Origin: HTCC5015 sp051747425
GTDB taxonomy: Bacteria > Pseudomonadota > Gammaproteobacteria > HTCC5015
DNA: 64,000 bases
Direction: 5' to 3'
NCBI GenBank assembly: GCA_051747425.1
Contig: JBNJGD010000002.1
Span: 62,001 to 126,000, forward strand
Both the position numbers and the translations under genes were made by a program. This document shows, one piece after another, positions 8,812-17,625 of this stretch (the stretch's first letter is position 1; the number at the start of each line of letters is the position of its first letter). The notes below the pieces were generated by a model that saw nothing but the letters and a program-made list of their open reading frames with translations, was not told where the DNA came from and ran no database searches.

Positions 8812-9122
8812 CAGTTAAAAGTGTGACGGGATGTATAGCCGCGACGGATATCGCCGCTGACAAAGAGATCCAGATCCGGGTGCACGACCGGCTGCCCCGA
8901 CTCGTCGCGCTCGAGGTGCTCCTCGGCGACATAGGTCTCGTGCTCATGCTCATCCACCAGCACATGGTACCAGGGGCGACTTCGGTCGGGGCGAGAGACC
9001 GCCACCTCTTCATACCAGTCTTCCGAGCCTTCATACATTGGGTCGACATCCACAACAATGCCCCGATAACCGTAGTTTCGGTGCGTCACTATCTGTCCCA
9101 ATTTGAATTTTGCGCGTTGCAT
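8811..9122 (-). CDS. hspQ: Heat shock protein HspQ (YccV-like, hemimethylated-DNA-binding fold)
   Basis: 103-residue protein of the YccV/HspQ family, known as an adaptor/enhancer for Lon-mediated proteolysis and as a binder of hemimethylated DNA. Family blocks visible are FKLGQIVTHRNYGYRGIVVDVDP, PWYHVLVDEHEHETYVAEEHLE and the terminal GDIRRGYTSRHTFN. I place the start at the ATG at 9122; an in-frame GTG two codons upstream is possible. Upstream on the minus strand I see a weak sigma-70-like pair (TTGTAA and TATCAA) but no convincing sigma-32 promoter. Confidence 0.5.
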   Translation of the reverse strand: MQRAKFKLGQIVTHRNYGYRGIVVDVDPMYEGSEDWYEEVAVSRPDRSRPWYHVLVDEHEHETYVAEEHLERDESGQPVVHPDLDLFVSGDIRRGYTSRHTFN

Positions 9123-9224
9123 ATACACCCTGATTAATGTGCCGAGGCTTTATTGATAGTGGCAAAATGCCTTTTTACAAGTATGGCATACTCCCAATAG
9201 CAACCAAATTGATACGGGCAACCG

Positions 9225-10919
9225 ATGACAAAAACTATCGTATTCATAGCCATTCTCTGCTCTGCCCTTGTCAGCCAGGCGGCCATGCAGGATGCCCGGT
9301 TTTACGGCGACCGCATCATAGTCAAAATGGACAACGATCGCCGGCTCCCGGCAACCGGTGATTTGACGCCCGACCAACTGCAAAAACTCGCGCCCTCCTC
9401 TGCTCAATACCTGTCCACCGTCAAACGAACCGCTCTCGGTGCCGATGTCCTGAGACTGAGTGGGCAACACTCGCCCGAATCGATGGAGGCCCTGGTCCGG
9501 GAAATTGGCCAGCGGCCCGGCGTGGCCTACGCTCATGTCGACTACAAACGCTATCCCGCCGCCCTCGAGGATGGCACGCCAAACGATCCGCGTTTTAACT
9601 TGCAGTGGTATTTGCGCTCCGGGGAGACGGCTGCCAGCCGCTTCGATCAGGCCTGGCAACGCAAACCCGGTGGACTGACCGGCGCCGGGGCGCGCATCGC
9701 CGTCATTGATACCGGCTGGACCCGGCACATCGATCAGGACAACGACAATGTCATTCTTCGCGGCCCGGATTTTATCAGCGCGGACTCCGCCGGCGACTAC
9801 AGCACCGCCGGTGACGGCGATGGCCGCGACCCCAACGGTGAGGATATCGGCGACCGGGTCAGCGAGAACGAAAAGCTCACAAACCCGGTATTTCGCAACG
9901 ACCCGGGCTGCCGCAGCCGCGAAAACAGCAGCTGGCACGGCACTCTGGTCAGCAGCATTGTCGCCGCATCAACCGACAATGGCAGTACCATGAATAACGG
10001 CAAGGAGCAGAGTATCGCCGGTGCTGCCCCCGGCGCCACCGTAGTGTCGGTAAGGGCGCTGGGCAAGTGCGGCGGCTATACCAGCGACATCACCGACGCC
10101 GCCCTCTGGGCCGCTGGCATTGGCAGCCACTCCCCCATTGCCCCCATCAACGAACCCGTGGACATCATCAATCTCAGCCTGGGTGGTGGCGGCGCCTGCA
10201 CACAGACCGAACAGGAAACCTACAGTGCGCTGCTTGAAGCGGGCGTGGTCACCATTACTGCCTCCGGCAACGATGGAGGCGATGCGACCAACTCCGCTCC
10301 GGGCAATTGCAGCGGCACCATCAATGTGGCCGCCGCCACCCACAGCGGTGCCGAAACTGCTTACACAAACACCGGCTATGTCATCGACATCACCGCCCCC
10401 GGCGGCAATGACACTAGTTTGGACAGCGAGATGTGCGACTACTGCATCATCGCCAGTGGCCAGGGACTGAACGAACTCCCGACGGCCTCGGACTGGGACA
10501 CTGAAGACACACAACACTCGGCTACTTTTGCTGTCGAGGGCACCAGTTTTGCCGCGCCACTGGTCACCAGCGCCATTGCCCTGTTACTGGAAGAAGATCC
10601 CGAGCTGAGCCCGCAGGAGATACTCGGCCTCCTGACGGACAATGTCCGCAGTTTCCCCGCCGATGTCAGTGACGGCGCCCGGCCCTGTACCACAGAGCGC
10701 TGCGGTGCCGGCCTGCTCGACATCCATGCAGCAACCATCGCTCTGCAAAGCGGCGATTTCAGCCCGCGCCCCTTCCCCGACAAAAGCGCTCCGCCGCCGG
10801 ACCCCGAACCCGACGCCATGGGTCCGTTCTCGGACAGCGGTGGCGGCGGCCAAATTGAGGATTTCAGCCTGTTCGCACTGCTTCTTGTTTGGGCCGCATC
10901 ACAGCGACGCAGGCGGTAA
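9225..10919 (+). CDS. Secreted S8 (subtilisin) family serine peptidase with C-terminal sorting tail
   Basis: 564-residue exported protease. A signal peptide (about 1-20) is followed by a propeptide (about 21-110) and a catalytic domain with Asp162 (VIDTGW), His238 (SSWHGT), oxyanion Asn349 (ASGND) and Ser441 (EGTSFAAP). The C-terminus is a Pro-rich linker, a Gly run, a hydrophobic helix (about 542-558) and a terminal RRRR, the layout of GlyGly-CTERM-type sorting signals processed by rhombosortase; here the core after the Gly run is atypical. It is 40-50 percent similar by eye to the next gene, so the two probably arose by duplication. Divergent from hspQ. Confidence 0.5.
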   Translation: MTKTIVFIAILCSALVSQAAMQDARFYGDRIIVKMDNDRRLPATGDLTPDQLQKLAPSSAQYLSTVKRTALGADVLRLSGQHSPESMEALVREIGQRPGVAYAHVDYKRYPAALEDGTPNDPRFNLQWYLRSGETAASRFDQAWQRKPGGLTGAGARIAVIDTGWTRHIDQDNDNVILRGPDFISADSAGDYSTAGDGDGRDPNGEDIGDRVSENEKLTNPVFRNDPGCRSRENSSWHGTLVSSIVAASTDNGSTMNNGKEQSIAGAAPGATVVSVRALGKCGGYTSDITDAALWAAGIGSHSPIAPINEPVDIINLSLGGGGACTQTEQETYSALLEAGVVTITASGNDGGDATNSAPGNCSGTINVAAATHSGAETAYTNTGYVIDITAPGGNDTSLDSEMCDYCIIASGQGLNELPTASDWDTEDTQHSATFAVEGTSFAAPLVTSAIALLLEEDPELSPQEILGLLTDNVRSFPADVSDGARPCTTERCGAGLLDIHAATIALQSGDFSPRPFPDKSAPPPDPEPDAMGPFSDSGGGGQIEDFSLFALLLVWAASQRRRR

Positions 10920-11055
10920 AAGACCCGACGCGAAAGGCCCTTTGCAGTGGAGTTTGGCGTGCATTTCCTATAATGTTGCGCTAAACAGCTAATAAAATGG
11001 CTACCAACGGGGAAGGCGTCCAATCGCCACCCAACGAAACTCGAGGAAATCGCCA

Positions 11056-12831
11056 ATGAACCGCATCGCTCTGCTCAGCGCCCTGTCATTGTTGCTGCTT
11101 GGCACCGCCATCAACTCCCACGCCACTGAAACCCTGGACAAGCGCTACTACGGCAACCGAATCATCGTCAAAATGAAATCCGTAGAGGGCGACGGAAAAA
11201 GCCAACCCGCACAGCTGACACCGGACAAGATGAGCGCCATGGCCGAAGGCAAGCGCTACATCCTGCGCAAACTGCGGCGAACAGGCCTGGGAGCGGATAT
11301 TGTCCAACTGTCCGACAAACCCACTCCCGGGGAGCTGGAAGATTTGGCAAAAACCATCAATGCGAGGAGTGATGTTGAATACGCTCATGTCGACTACAAG
11401 CGCTACCCAACTGCCTTTGCCGATGGCACTCCCACTGACCCACTTTTCCCTCGCCAATGGTATTTGCAGGGCAATGACTCCAACCCCGGAGCCGCTAATA
11501 TTTCAGGGGCTTGGGCCCAAACCAATGGCACCGGCATCCGCACCTCGGTTGTAGATACTGGCTACTCTCGCCACGATGATTTTGACTTCAACCAGCCCAC
11601 CAAGGTCTACAATAGCAATGACTTCATCTCAGCAGATGCGGATGGCAGTTTCAGTACAGCTGGAGACGGTGATGGCTTTGATGATGATGGAAGCGATGTG
11701 GGCGACCGCGTAAGTCAATCTGAAAAAGAAAACAATAGTGTCTTCAGTGAAGATCCGGCCTGTGAGGCCTCTGATATGAGCTCTTGGCATGGAGCACAAG
11801 TAACAGGAATCATCAATGCCCAAGCAGACAATGGCGGCATGAGCGGAATAGCCCCAGGCTCTGAGGTCATCATGACACGCGCCTTGGGCAAGTGTGGTGG
11901 CTACATTTCCGACATCATGGATGCCGCACTCTGGTCTGCCGGCCTCCCTGTTCCTTCCGTCAACCTTGACGGCATGAGCAGAAGCATTGCCGACATAATC
12001 AACCTGAGCTTGGGCGGTGGTGGAGACTGCACCCCCACCGAAGGTGAAGCGATCTGGGAGATTGTCGACAAGCGAGGCGTTGTTGTTGTCACTGCCGCAG
12101 GAAATGAAGCCAATGACGCCAACGCTTCAGCGCCCGGCAACTGCACCGGCACCATAAATGTTGCCGCCAACACTCGGCTGGGCGGTGAAACCGACTACAC
12201 CAATACTGGAAGCTTTGTCGATATTTCCGCCCCCGGTGGCTCTGCATTTGCAGAAGGTTGCGACACTGACGGCAATGGATTTGTCGATGACCAGGATGAC
12301 GGTGGAAGCGCTATTTCGCGGCCAGAATGCAACACCGGCATTATTACACCCACCTTCGCAATCGCCGATTTGGCAGCAGACGGTGATAGTACATGGATAG
12401 GAAAAGGAACAGGTTCATCAACCTATAATACGATTGCCCAAGGCACCAGCTTTTCTGCGCCGATTGTCAGTGGCTTGATTGCACTTATGCTGGAGTCCAA
12501 CAATCTGTTAAGCCCCGCCGATGTCTACAGTATTCTTGTGGGGACGGCTCAACCCTTTCCAACCGAGGTAAGCGATGCACCCAGGGACTGTACAACAGAT
12601 CGCTGCGGAGCCGGTATTGTAGACGGTGTTGCCGCAACAGAAGCTGCGCGCAATGGCAGCTTCGCATCACACAGCTTCCCAATTAAGTCAAACATTCCGG
12701 GAGAAAACAGTGGTGGCGGCAGCGGCGACCCCTTCTTCGGCGCTACCGGTAAAGGTGGAGGCGGCAGCCTTGGTCCGCTCATTTCTGTTGCTCTTCTCTT
12801 GATGATCGGCTGGCGTCGCTCCCGCGACTGA
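11056..12831 (+). CDS. Secreted S8 (subtilisin) family serine peptidase, GlyGly-CTERM type
   Basis: 591-residue exported protease paralogous to the gene before it. Signal peptide about 1-23; propeptide ending near HVDYKRYPTAF, a stretch nearly identical in both paralogues; catalytic Asp167 (VVDTGY), His245 (SSWHGA), Asn350 (AAGNE) and Ser465 (QGTSFSAP). An extra Asp/Gly-rich insert (about 396-425) lies before the serine motif. The C-terminus is a clear GlyGly-CTERM sorting signal: GGGGSLGPL, a hydrophobic helix and basic WRRSRD. A consensus TATAAT at 10969-10974 suggests its own promoter. Rho-independent terminator follows at 12853. Confidence 0.5.
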   Translation: MNRIALLSALSLLLLGTAINSHATETLDKRYYGNRIIVKMKSVEGDGKSQPAQLTPDKMSAMAEGKRYILRKLRRTGLGADIVQLSDKPTPGELEDLAKTINARSDVEYAHVDYKRYPTAFADGTPTDPLFPRQWYLQGNDSNPGAANISGAWAQTNGTGIRTSVVDTGYSRHDDFDFNQPTKVYNSNDFISADADGSFSTAGDGDGFDDDGSDVGDRVSQSEKENNSVFSEDPACEASDMSSWHGAQVTGIINAQADNGGMSGIAPGSEVIMTRALGKCGGYISDIMDAALWSAGLPVPSVNLDGMSRSIADIINLSLGGGGDCTPTEGEAIWEIVDKRGVVVVTAAGNEANDANASAPGNCTGTINVAANTRLGGETDYTNTGSFVDISAPGGSAFAEGCDTDGNGFVDDQDDGGSAISRPECNTGIITPTFAIADLAADGDSTWIGKGTGSSTYNTIAQGTSFSAPIVSGLIALMLESNNLLSPADVYSILVGTAQPFPTEVSDAPRDCTTDRCGAGIVDGVAATEAARNGSFASHSFPIKSNIPGENSGGGSGDPFFGATGKGGGGSLGPLISVALLLMIGWRRSRD

Positions 12832-13143
12832 TCACCGGTTATTCCCACACGCAAAAGCCCGGCACTGGCCGGGCTTTTTTGTGCTCAAAAATGAAACATG
12901 CAGTGTTAATCGCTACCCGTTAACCAGACACCTTTCAGCCCCGCACAATGGAACAAAGAGAGGCATCTATTATCAGCAGGCGTTATCCCGTGGAATTCAG
13001 GGGTGAAGATGTTTTACAACAATAGACGACGGTACAGTTCTAATGAAACGCCGTCGCCGGTAGAGTATGAGAAGCGTTGCCCAATACGGCTGAATAATGT
13101 CGAGAAAACGAGTGGCGACTCACACACAAGTTTATGAAAGGAG
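12832..13143. other. 312-base intergenic region between protease and FGE-like gene
   Basis: Contains the protease terminator (12853-12880). The rest has no credible reading frame. Near 13029-13059 there is an imperfect palindrome (GACGACGGT ... ACGCCGTCGC), and a strong Shine-Dalgarno (AAGGAG) at 13138-13143 for the next gene. I see no clear promoter boxes. Confidence 0.5.
12853..12880 (+). terminator. Rho-independent terminator after second subtilase
   Basis: GC stem AGCCCGG/CCGGGCT with a 6-base loop, A-run before and six T after. Flanking A and T runs make it functional in both directions, but only the plus-strand protease ends here. Confidence 0.5.
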
Positions 13144-13152
13144 ATGGCGGTC

Positions 13153-14034
13153 ATGATGAGATTCAACGGATACGCACGGTTGATTGGGCTGTCGCTGGCT
13201 TTGTCCATGCTGTCCCCGGTTTCCGCCAGCCGCGCGGCAGAGGAGGGAAACGAGCCCTCGGTATTTCGTGACCGTCTTGCCAATGGCCAAGCCTGCGAGC
13301 ACTGTCCGGAAATGGTCACAATCCCCTCCGGCGAGTTCATGATGGGCGACCCGGATGATTCGGAAAACCACCAGTATAATCGACAGTATGAGAATGAAGC
13401 CCCGCGTCACCGGGTTACCATCGATTACGAGCTGGCAGTTGGTACTCATGAGGTGACTTTCGCTCAGTGGGATGCCTGTGTCGCCGACAATGGCTGTTCG
13501 CACGAGCCGTTCGATGGAAAAATATATGGAAGGGGCTGGGGGCGTGAAGACCGACCGGTTTTCAATGTCTCCTGGAGCGACGCGCAGGAATATGTCGCCT
13601 GGCTATCCTCCGAGACTGGCAAGGAATACAGGCTGCTGTCGGAGGCGGAGTGGGAATATGTCGCCCGCGGCGGCACCACAACCGCCTATTGGTGGGGCAA
13701 CGAAGTCGGTCAAAGCAACGCCAACTGTGGAGGCTGCGGCAGTCAGTGGGATAGCGAAAAGACAGCGCCGGTGGGCAGTTTCGAGGCCAATGCTTTCGGG
13801 GTCTACGATGTGAATGGGAATGTCAACGAATGGACCGAAGATTGCTGGCATGACAATTACTCGGGCGCACCGGCGGATGGTAGCGCCTGGACGAGTGAAA
13901 GCTGTAAGTGGCGCGTCTACCGCGGCGGTGCGTGGGGCGTCAATCCAAGGAACTCGCGTGCGGCCTATCGCGGCAAGGGTGCATCTATCAGTCACAGCAT
14001 CAATATTGGCTTCCGCGTAGCACGGACCCGTTAG
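13153..14034 (+). CDS. Secreted formylglycine-generating-enzyme (SUMF1/FGE) family protein
   Basis: 293-residue protein with a signal peptide (cleavage near VSASRAAEE) and a full FGE-sulfatase C-type-lectin-like fold: MVTIPSGEFMMGDPDD, EAPRHRVTIDYELAVGTHEVTFAQWD, RPVFNVSWSDAQEYVAWLS, YRLLSEAEWEYVARGG, FGVYDVNGNVNEWTEDCW and a final RGGAWGVNPRNSRAAYR ... IGFRVAR. FGE family members oxidise cysteine to formylglycine or, more often in bacteria, have other or structural roles. Several cysteines are present, but I do not see a sulfatase gene in the window, so sulfatase activation is unsupported. I start at the ATG at 13153, 9 bases after AAGGAG. Confidence 0.5.
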   Translation: MMRFNGYARLIGLSLALSMLSPVSASRAAEEGNEPSVFRDRLANGQACEHCPEMVTIPSGEFMMGDPDDSENHQYNRQYENEAPRHRVTIDYELAVGTHEVTFAQWDACVADNGCSHEPFDGKIYGRGWGREDRPVFNVSWSDAQEYVAWLSSETGKEYRLLSEAEWEYVARGGTTTAYWWGNEVGQSNANCGGCGSQWDSEKTAPVGSFEANAFGVYDVNGNVNEWTEDCWHDNYSGAPADGSAWTSESCKWRVYRGGAWGVNPRNSRAAYRGKGASISHSINIGFRVARTR

Positions 14035-14037
14035 AAA

Positions 14038-14069
14038 CAAAAAAGCCCGGCGCTGGCCGGGCTTTTTTC
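14038..14069. terminator. Bidirectional terminator between FGE-like gene and tRNA-Phe
   Basis: Stem AGCCCGGC/GCCGGGCT flanked by an A-run and a T-run, so it can end transcription of the FGE-like gene (plus) and of tRNA-Phe (minus, which ends 8 bases away). Nearly the same sequence as the terminator at 12853. Confidence 0.5.
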
Positions 14070-14076
14070 TGTCTTG

Positions 14077-14152
14077 TGGTGGCTCGAGGTGGAATCGAAC
14101 CACCGACACGTGGATTTTCAATCCACTGCTCTACCGACTGAGCTATCGAGCC
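14077..14152 (-). tRNA. tRNA-Phe (GAA)
   Basis: 76-base tRNA with encoded CCA. Acceptor stem GGCTCGA/TCGAGCC, D-arm TAGCTCAGTCGGTAGAGCA, anticodon stem-loop GTGGATTGAAAATCCAC with anticodon GAA, and T-arm GGTGGTTCGATTCCACC. The anticodon and the overall sequence match gammaproteobacterial tRNA-Phe. Confidence 0.5.
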
Positions 14153-14199
14153 ATTTGAGGGGCGGTATTAAACCGACCCAGAGGCGTTTAGTCAAGGCC

Positions 14200-14472
14200 T
14201 TATTGTTCGGGCGGCACATAGCCGTCAATCTTTGACGCCTCTCCGGCGAACAGGAATTTTTCCATTTCCTCTTCCAGAAACTTTCGCGCCTTGGGCTCCA
14301 CCGGCACCAGCCGATACTCGTTGATCAACATGGTCTGGTGGCTCAGCCAGGCCTGCCAAGCCTCTTTGGAGATCTCGTGATAGACCCGCTTGCCCAGTTC
14401 ACCGGGCCACGGCGGACGCTCCAGCCCCTCGGCTTCGCGCTGCAGGTAGGCGCACTGTACCATTCGGCTCAT
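14200..14472 (-). CDS. yggX: YggX family Fe(II)-trafficking / oxidative damage protection protein
   Basis: 90-residue cytoplasmic protein implicated in iron traffic and protection of Fe-S clusters. It has the family's N-terminal CxYLQREAEGL and PPWPGELGKRVYHEISKEAW, followed by QTMLINEYRL and the FLFxGE end. It lies directly downstream of mutY (one base between mutY stop and yggX start), the classic mutY-yggX pair; MutY carries an Fe-S cluster, which fits the linkage. Confidence 0.5.
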   Translation of the reverse strand: MSRMVQCAYLQREAEGLERPPWPGELGKRVYHEISKEAWQAWLSHQTMLINEYRLVPVEPKARKFLEEEMEKFLFAGEASKIDGYVPPEQ

Positions 14473-14473
14473 T

Positions 14474-15538
14474 TCAATCTCCTGTTAGCTCTATGCTGCG
14501 AATCAGGCGGGCAACCGGTGCGGCAATGCCCCCCTCTGGCTGCCGGGGATTGTACCATTGCAGAGGCCGCTCCGCTGAGGGCTCGGCCACGCGATTGTCC
14601 GGCCCCACCGCCGCCAGCCACAGCGGTTCGATATCCAGATGGTAGTGGCTGAATGTGTGGCGAAAGGCGGGCAACGGCTCGGGCTTCCGGTCCAGCCAGC
14701 CGCGCTCCGCCAGCCAGTCCTCTGGCGACTCGGCCGGGTCCTGTTCGGGCAGTACCCACAGGCCGCCCCAGAGCCCCTTCGACGGGCGCTGCTCCAGCAG
14801 TATTCGCCCCCCGGTATCCTGCACCAGCCACATGCGCGTGCGGCGCACGGGCTTTTCCTTTTTCGGCTTCTTGCCGGGAAAAGCCTCCGGGTGGCCAAGG
14901 GCCAGCGCCCGGCAATCCTCGCTCACCGGGCAGGCATCACAGCGAGGCTGGCTGCGGGTACAGAGAGTGGCTCCCAGGTCCATAATCGCCTGGGCGTACT
15001 CCCCGGCCAGCGCCGCCCCGGGGGTGCGCTCGTCGGCCAGTGCCCACAGTTCCCGGGCCACCGCCGTGCGGCCGGGCCAGCCCTCTATCGCGCCGTGGCG
15101 GGCCAGTACCCGTTTCACATTGCCGTCGAGAATGGGCTGGCGCTGGCCGCAGGCGATGGAGAGAATGGCCCCGGCGGTGGAGCGGCCAATGCCGGGAAGG
15201 TTCTGCAGCTCGTCGAGGCTTTCGGGCAACTCGCCGCCGTGCTCCTCTACCGCCAGTTGCGCCGCCCTGTGCAGATTGCGACCCCGGGCGTAGTAGCCCA
15301 GACCGGACCACAGCTGCAACACTTCGTCCTGGCTCGCTGAGGCCAAGTCAGACAATTCGGGGAAGTGCGCCATAAAGCGCTCAAAATAGGGAATGACCGT
15401 GGTGACCTGGGTTTGCTGCAGCATGATCTCGGACACCCACACCCGATAGGGCGTGATGTCCCGCTGCCACGGCAAGTCGTGGCGGCCACTGACCCGGTGC
15501 CAGGTCAGCAGCCGCTGGGCAAAGGAAGTACTCGCCAT
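14474..15538 (-). CDS. mutY: A/G-specific adenine glycosylase MutY
   Basis: 354-residue DNA repair enzyme that removes adenine mispaired with 8-oxoguanine. The helix-hairpin-helix region NLPGIGRSTAGAILSIACG ends in the catalytic Asp (QPILDGNVKRVLARH), and the Fe-S loop has four Cys (CTRSQPRCDACPVSEDC). The NUDIX-like C-terminal domain that recognises 8-oxoG runs from about residue 230 (RRTRMWLVQDTGGRILLEQRP). Full length. Follows the AsmA-like gene closely (9-base gap) and is coupled to yggX. Confidence 0.5.
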   Translation of the reverse strand: MASTSFAQRLLTWHRVSGRHDLPWQRDITPYRVWVSEIMLQQTQVTTVIPYFERFMAHFPELSDLASASQDEVLQLWSGLGYYARGRNLHRAAQLAVEEHGGELPESLDELQNLPGIGRSTAGAILSIACGQRQPILDGNVKRVLARHGAIEGWPGRTAVARELWALADERTPGAALAGEYAQAIMDLGATLCTRSQPRCDACPVSEDCRALALGHPEAFPGKKPKKEKPVRRTRMWLVQDTGGRILLEQRPSKGLWGGLWVLPEQDPAESPEDWLAERGWLDRKPEPLPAFRHTFSHYHLDIEPLWLAAVGPDNRVAEPSAERPLQWYNPRQPEGGIAAPVARLIRSIELTGD

Positions 15539-15547
15539 CCCGTCTGG

Positions 15548-17548
15548 TCAGAAATCCAGCAGTTTTTTCAACTCGTCCTTGGCCTTGTCCTCGAGTTTTT
15601 CCTTTTCCTCCTGCTTCTTGCGCTCCAGCTCGGCTCTGGCCTCGGCTTCCTTGCGCTTCGCCTCTTCTCTCAGGCGTTTTTCCTCGGCTTCCAGTTTGGC
15701 TTTGGCCTCGTCTTTTTTGGCCTCCAGCTCGCGCTTGAGCTTTTCCTTCTCGGCGTCCAGGCGCTGATTGAGCAACGCTTTCACGCAATCGGGCACGGCG
15801 TTTTTGGCTGCCCTGGCGTAGTCGATTTCCATCAGCTTTCCCTGGATGCCAATGGGGCAGCTCTGGCCGTCGGCGTGCAGGGTGTAGACAAAATCGAGGT
15901 ACTCGGTGGGGATATCGAAGGAGCCGTCGCCGGTGACGCGCAGGTCACCACTCTCCATGTCCAGATCGTTGGTGACCAGTTTGCCATCGACAATGGTGGC
16001 GCTGGCGTCGAGCGTCTTGAAGGTAGTGGTCTCGCCACTCTCAGCGTAGAGCTCGTCTTTCTTGCCGATCAGCTCGGCCCACTTGTCGAGCTGGCCGCGA
16101 ATATTGCCCTGGATGCTGCCATCGGCAAAGGCCAGCGACAGGTTGCCGTTGAGGCCGCGCTTGAGCTCGCTCACCCGCTCGCCGGTGGTGTGAATGTCCA
16201 GATCGAAATTGCCATTGCCGGCCACCAGATCAAAATCGGCAAAGTCTGTCAGCAGCGGCTGAACCTGAACCCCGGCCAGATCGGCGGTCACCGCGTAGCG
16301 CGGCAGGCGGTCAGTGGCATCGATTTGCACCGCACCGTCAAACTGACCGTCGTACAGGGACACCGCCAGTGGCTTGAGGTCGATCACACCATTGTGGGCG
16401 CTGAGTACGGCCTTGATGTCGCTGGTGGTCAGACCCATGATCTGGAACTGGCCCATGGTGAACTCGCCGTCCACATCCAGGCCGCGCAGCAGCACCAGCG
16501 GCAATTCGATTTTGGGATCGGTGTCTACATCTTGCGGGGGCTCCTCCTCCCAGGCCGTCGGCTCCGGCGCCTCGGCGGGCTCCGGCAAGTAACGGTCGGC
16601 GTCGAGCTGGTCGATGGCCACCTTGAAGTCGATGGCCGGCTCTGAGAAACCCTCGACCATGGCCTGGCCGTCGATGGTGGTGTCGTCAAAGCGGATTTTC
16701 AGCTGCTGCAACTCGGCCTTTTCCAGCGCCGTATTGGCGGCCACATCGGCGGCCACGCTCAGCTTGATGGCGCCATTGGGGATCGGTTCGCCCCTGGCGT
16801 CCATAGCCAGCTTGAAATTGTTGAGGGCAAACTGATCCTCCAGCACTTTGGCTACCACCGTGCCCGAGTAGCTGAAGTCGGCCTGCAGCTCGGGGTACTG
16901 GTTTTCCACCCGGAAGCTGCCCTCGAAGTCGATGGGCTCCCACAGCACAATGGGGCCGGTCTTGAACTCGAAATCCTCCAGCATCGCCGCCATACCGCCG
17001 CTGAGGTCGCTGTAATTCACCTGGGCATTGCTGATATGAACGCCACCCAGGCTAATCGGTGGCAGGCTGGCCAGACCCGATTCGCCCGACTCCGGCTCCA
17101 CGGTGGCGGCCCGGGGGCCGCTCTTGACCGAATCCGGCGTGCCGTCGGCCTCGACAAAATCGTCCCAGTTGCTGCGACCGTCGGATTTGACCTCCAGATT
17201 GGCCACCAGACCATCGAGATACACCACATCTACCTCGACGCTGCCGGTGAGCAGCGGTGGAATCTGGATGCCCACATCGAATTCGTCGATTTCGGCGAAG
17301 ACCCTGGCCTGGTAGCCCTCGGCATTGGCGATCTCGGTGTGGCCGACATTAAAGCCGAAGCGCGGGATAAAACTCCAGCTGATATCACCATCGATGGTCA
17401 GCTCGCGGCCGGTATTGTCGTACACCGCCTGCTCGATCTGTGGTTTGAAGTCGTTGGGGTCTATCAAGACCACCAGGGCGATCACTGCCAGAACCAGTAC
17501 CACCAACAGGCCGAGAATCACTTTGGAGATGAGTTTCACCGCTTTCAT
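15548..17548 (-). CDS. AsmA family protein with C-terminal charged coiled coil
   Basis: 666-residue envelope protein of the AsmA/TamB-like repeat beta-groove family, thought to aid phospholipid transport or outer-membrane assembly. One N-terminal transmembrane helix (about 5-28) is followed by LIDPNDFKPQIEQAVYDNTGRELTI-type AsmA signature blocks and the C-terminal AsmA_2 region (NLSLAFADGSIQGNIRGQLD). The last ~70 residues are almost all Glu/Lys/Arg/Ala and predict a long coiled coil, an addition not needed for the fold. I start at the ATG at 17548 behind GGGAAAGG. Upstream gene is divergent, downstream is mutY. Confidence 0.5.
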   Translation of the reverse strand: MKAVKLISKVILGLLVVLVLAVIALVVLIDPNDFKPQIEQAVYDNTGRELTIDGDISWSFIPRFGFNVGHTEIANAEGYQARVFAEIDEFDVGIQIPPLLTGSVEVDVVYLDGLVANLEVKSDGRSNWDDFVEADGTPDSVKSGPRAATVEPESGESGLASLPPISLGGVHISNAQVNYSDLSGGMAAMLEDFEFKTGPIVLWEPIDFEGSFRVENQYPELQADFSYSGTVVAKVLEDQFALNNFKLAMDARGEPIPNGAIKLSVAADVAANTALEKAELQQLKIRFDDTTIDGQAMVEGFSEPAIDFKVAIDQLDADRYLPEPAEAPEPTAWEEEPPQDVDTDPKIELPLVLLRGLDVDGEFTMGQFQIMGLTTSDIKAVLSAHNGVIDLKPLAVSLYDGQFDGAVQIDATDRLPRYAVTADLAGVQVQPLLTDFADFDLVAGNGNFDLDIHTTGERVSELKRGLNGNLSLAFADGSIQGNIRGQLDKWAELIGKKDELYAESGETTTFKTLDASATIVDGKLVTNDLDMESGDLRVTGDGSFDIPTEYLDFVYTLHADGQSCPIGIQGKLMEIDYARAAKNAVPDCVKALLNQRLDAEKEKLKRELEAKKDEAKAKLEAEEKRLREEAKRKEAEARAELERKKQEEKEKLEDKAKDELKKLLDF

Positions 17549-17625
17549 ACCTTTCCCTTTCGCCGCTATGCAACGCATAATAGTGAATATCGACAACCAC
17601 AACACCCGTCGGGAATGGAGTGATC

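Noticed and set aside
13153..14034. Sulfatase-activating enzyme system
   Set aside because: The FGE fold is clear but no sulfatase gene is in the window, and exported bacterial FGE-fold proteins often have other roles.
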